A DNA stretch of 64,000 nt from Segatella copri (GTDB taxonomy: Bacteria; Bacteroidota; Bacteroidia; Bacteroidales; Bacteroidaceae). A program made the translations under genes and the position numbers. Shown here piece by piece: positions 63,882 to 64,000 of the stretch (positions within the stretch are counted from its first letter, which is position 1; every line of letters begins with the position of its first letter). Location of the stretch: assembly GCF_026015625.1 (NCBI RefSeq), contig NZ_JAPDVG010000001.1, positions 682,001-746,000 of the forward strand, read 5' to 3'. The notes beneath the pieces were generated by a model. That model searched no databases. It was not told the origin of the DNA and worked only from the letters and a program-made list of their open reading frames with translations.

Positions 63882-64000
63882 ATGGCGGAGAATAATAAAA
63901 ATAAGAATAAGGTACAGATAGATCCAACCTACGCCCATTTGCAGCCGCAGGCTGTGAATGTGGAGCAGGCGGTACTGGGTGCCTTGATGATAGATTCTGA
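63882..64000 (+). CDS. dnaB: Replicative DNA helicase DnaB (partial, N-terminus only)
   Basis: Only the first 39 codons are in the window. AHLQPQAVNVEQAVLGALMI then D-S is the start of the DnaB N-terminal domain, which follows PQ-(S/A)-x-E-A-E-x-x-V-L-G in the family. It begins 2 nt after the preceding gene. Confidence 0.9.
   Translation, partial: MAENNKNKNKVQIDPTYAHLQPQAVNVEQAVLGALMIDS

Overview
The window looks like chromosomal DNA of a gut or oral Bacteroidales, most likely a Prevotella/Segatella (P. copri-like) species. This is inferred from Bacteroidetes promoter boxes (TTTG, about 19-20 bp, TAnnTTTG) in front of many genes, the near absence of Shine-Dalgarno sites, and Bacteroidales-type families: a DPP III with HECLGH, DUF2027-Smr, a DUF4296 lipoprotein, a long LspA, and multi-CBM amylases. 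No rRNA, tRNA or CRISPR array was seen.

Region 1 (about 1-18050) is a surface polysaccharide (capsule/EPS) locus. A gene with a BT4734/VirE-type N-terminal domain runs off the left edge on the minus strand. A 400-bp leader rich in inverted repeats then precedes a long plus-strand operon: ugd and a UDP-GlcA 4-epimerase (uronic acid precursors), a hexapeptide acetyltransferase, an EpsG-like polymerase, a GT-B-like protein, a Wzx flippase, a GT4, a gutted acyltransferase-3 remnant, a GT11 fucosyltransferase, a beta-propeller protein, a GT2, an HNH-motif protein, and finally an initiating sugar-phosphate transferase, a PLP aminotransferase and a membrane-bound NDP-sugar 4,6-dehydratase. The last three resemble the set that makes and loads a 4-amino-trideoxy sugar in Bacteroides PSA. 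Together with the uronic-acid genes, this suggests a polymer carrying both positive and negative charges.

Region 2 (18099-20589) is an accessory insert. A two-gene cassette (an ABC/AAA_21-type ATPase overlapping a 262-aa partner) has its own promoter and lies between two almost identical 42-nt terminators. It is followed by a fragment of a PDDEXK/AAA-ATPase-like gene. This cassette and the HNH gene are the best candidates for an undescribed, possibly defensive, function.

Region 3 (20608-30263) is housekeeping: recQ, DPP III, a Nudix hydrolase, an AlkD-like protein and ispE on the minus strand, a DUF2027-Smr protein, and glutamine-dependent nadE. Palindromic intergenic elements lie between some of these genes.

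Region 4 (30344-44886) is a tandem array of four paralogous secreted GH13 alpha-amylases of about 1,115-1,125 residues with starch-binding modules. Each has a LacI-type operator-like palindrome, a promoter and a terminator. Copy 2 is frameshifted in its C-terminal third. Copy 3 has a TGA in place of a conserved Trp codon. Copies 1 and 4 are intact.

Region 5 (44917-64000) is core genome: ileS, a DksA-like protein, lspA, a DUF4296 lipoprotein, a small conserved ORF, nadC, a C69 dipeptidase, a fur/perR-rubrerythrin operon, a LolA-like protein, ftsK, an RNase D-like exonuclease, rlmI-like, an SBP-like lipoprotein, a large TPR-like protein, and the start of dnaB.
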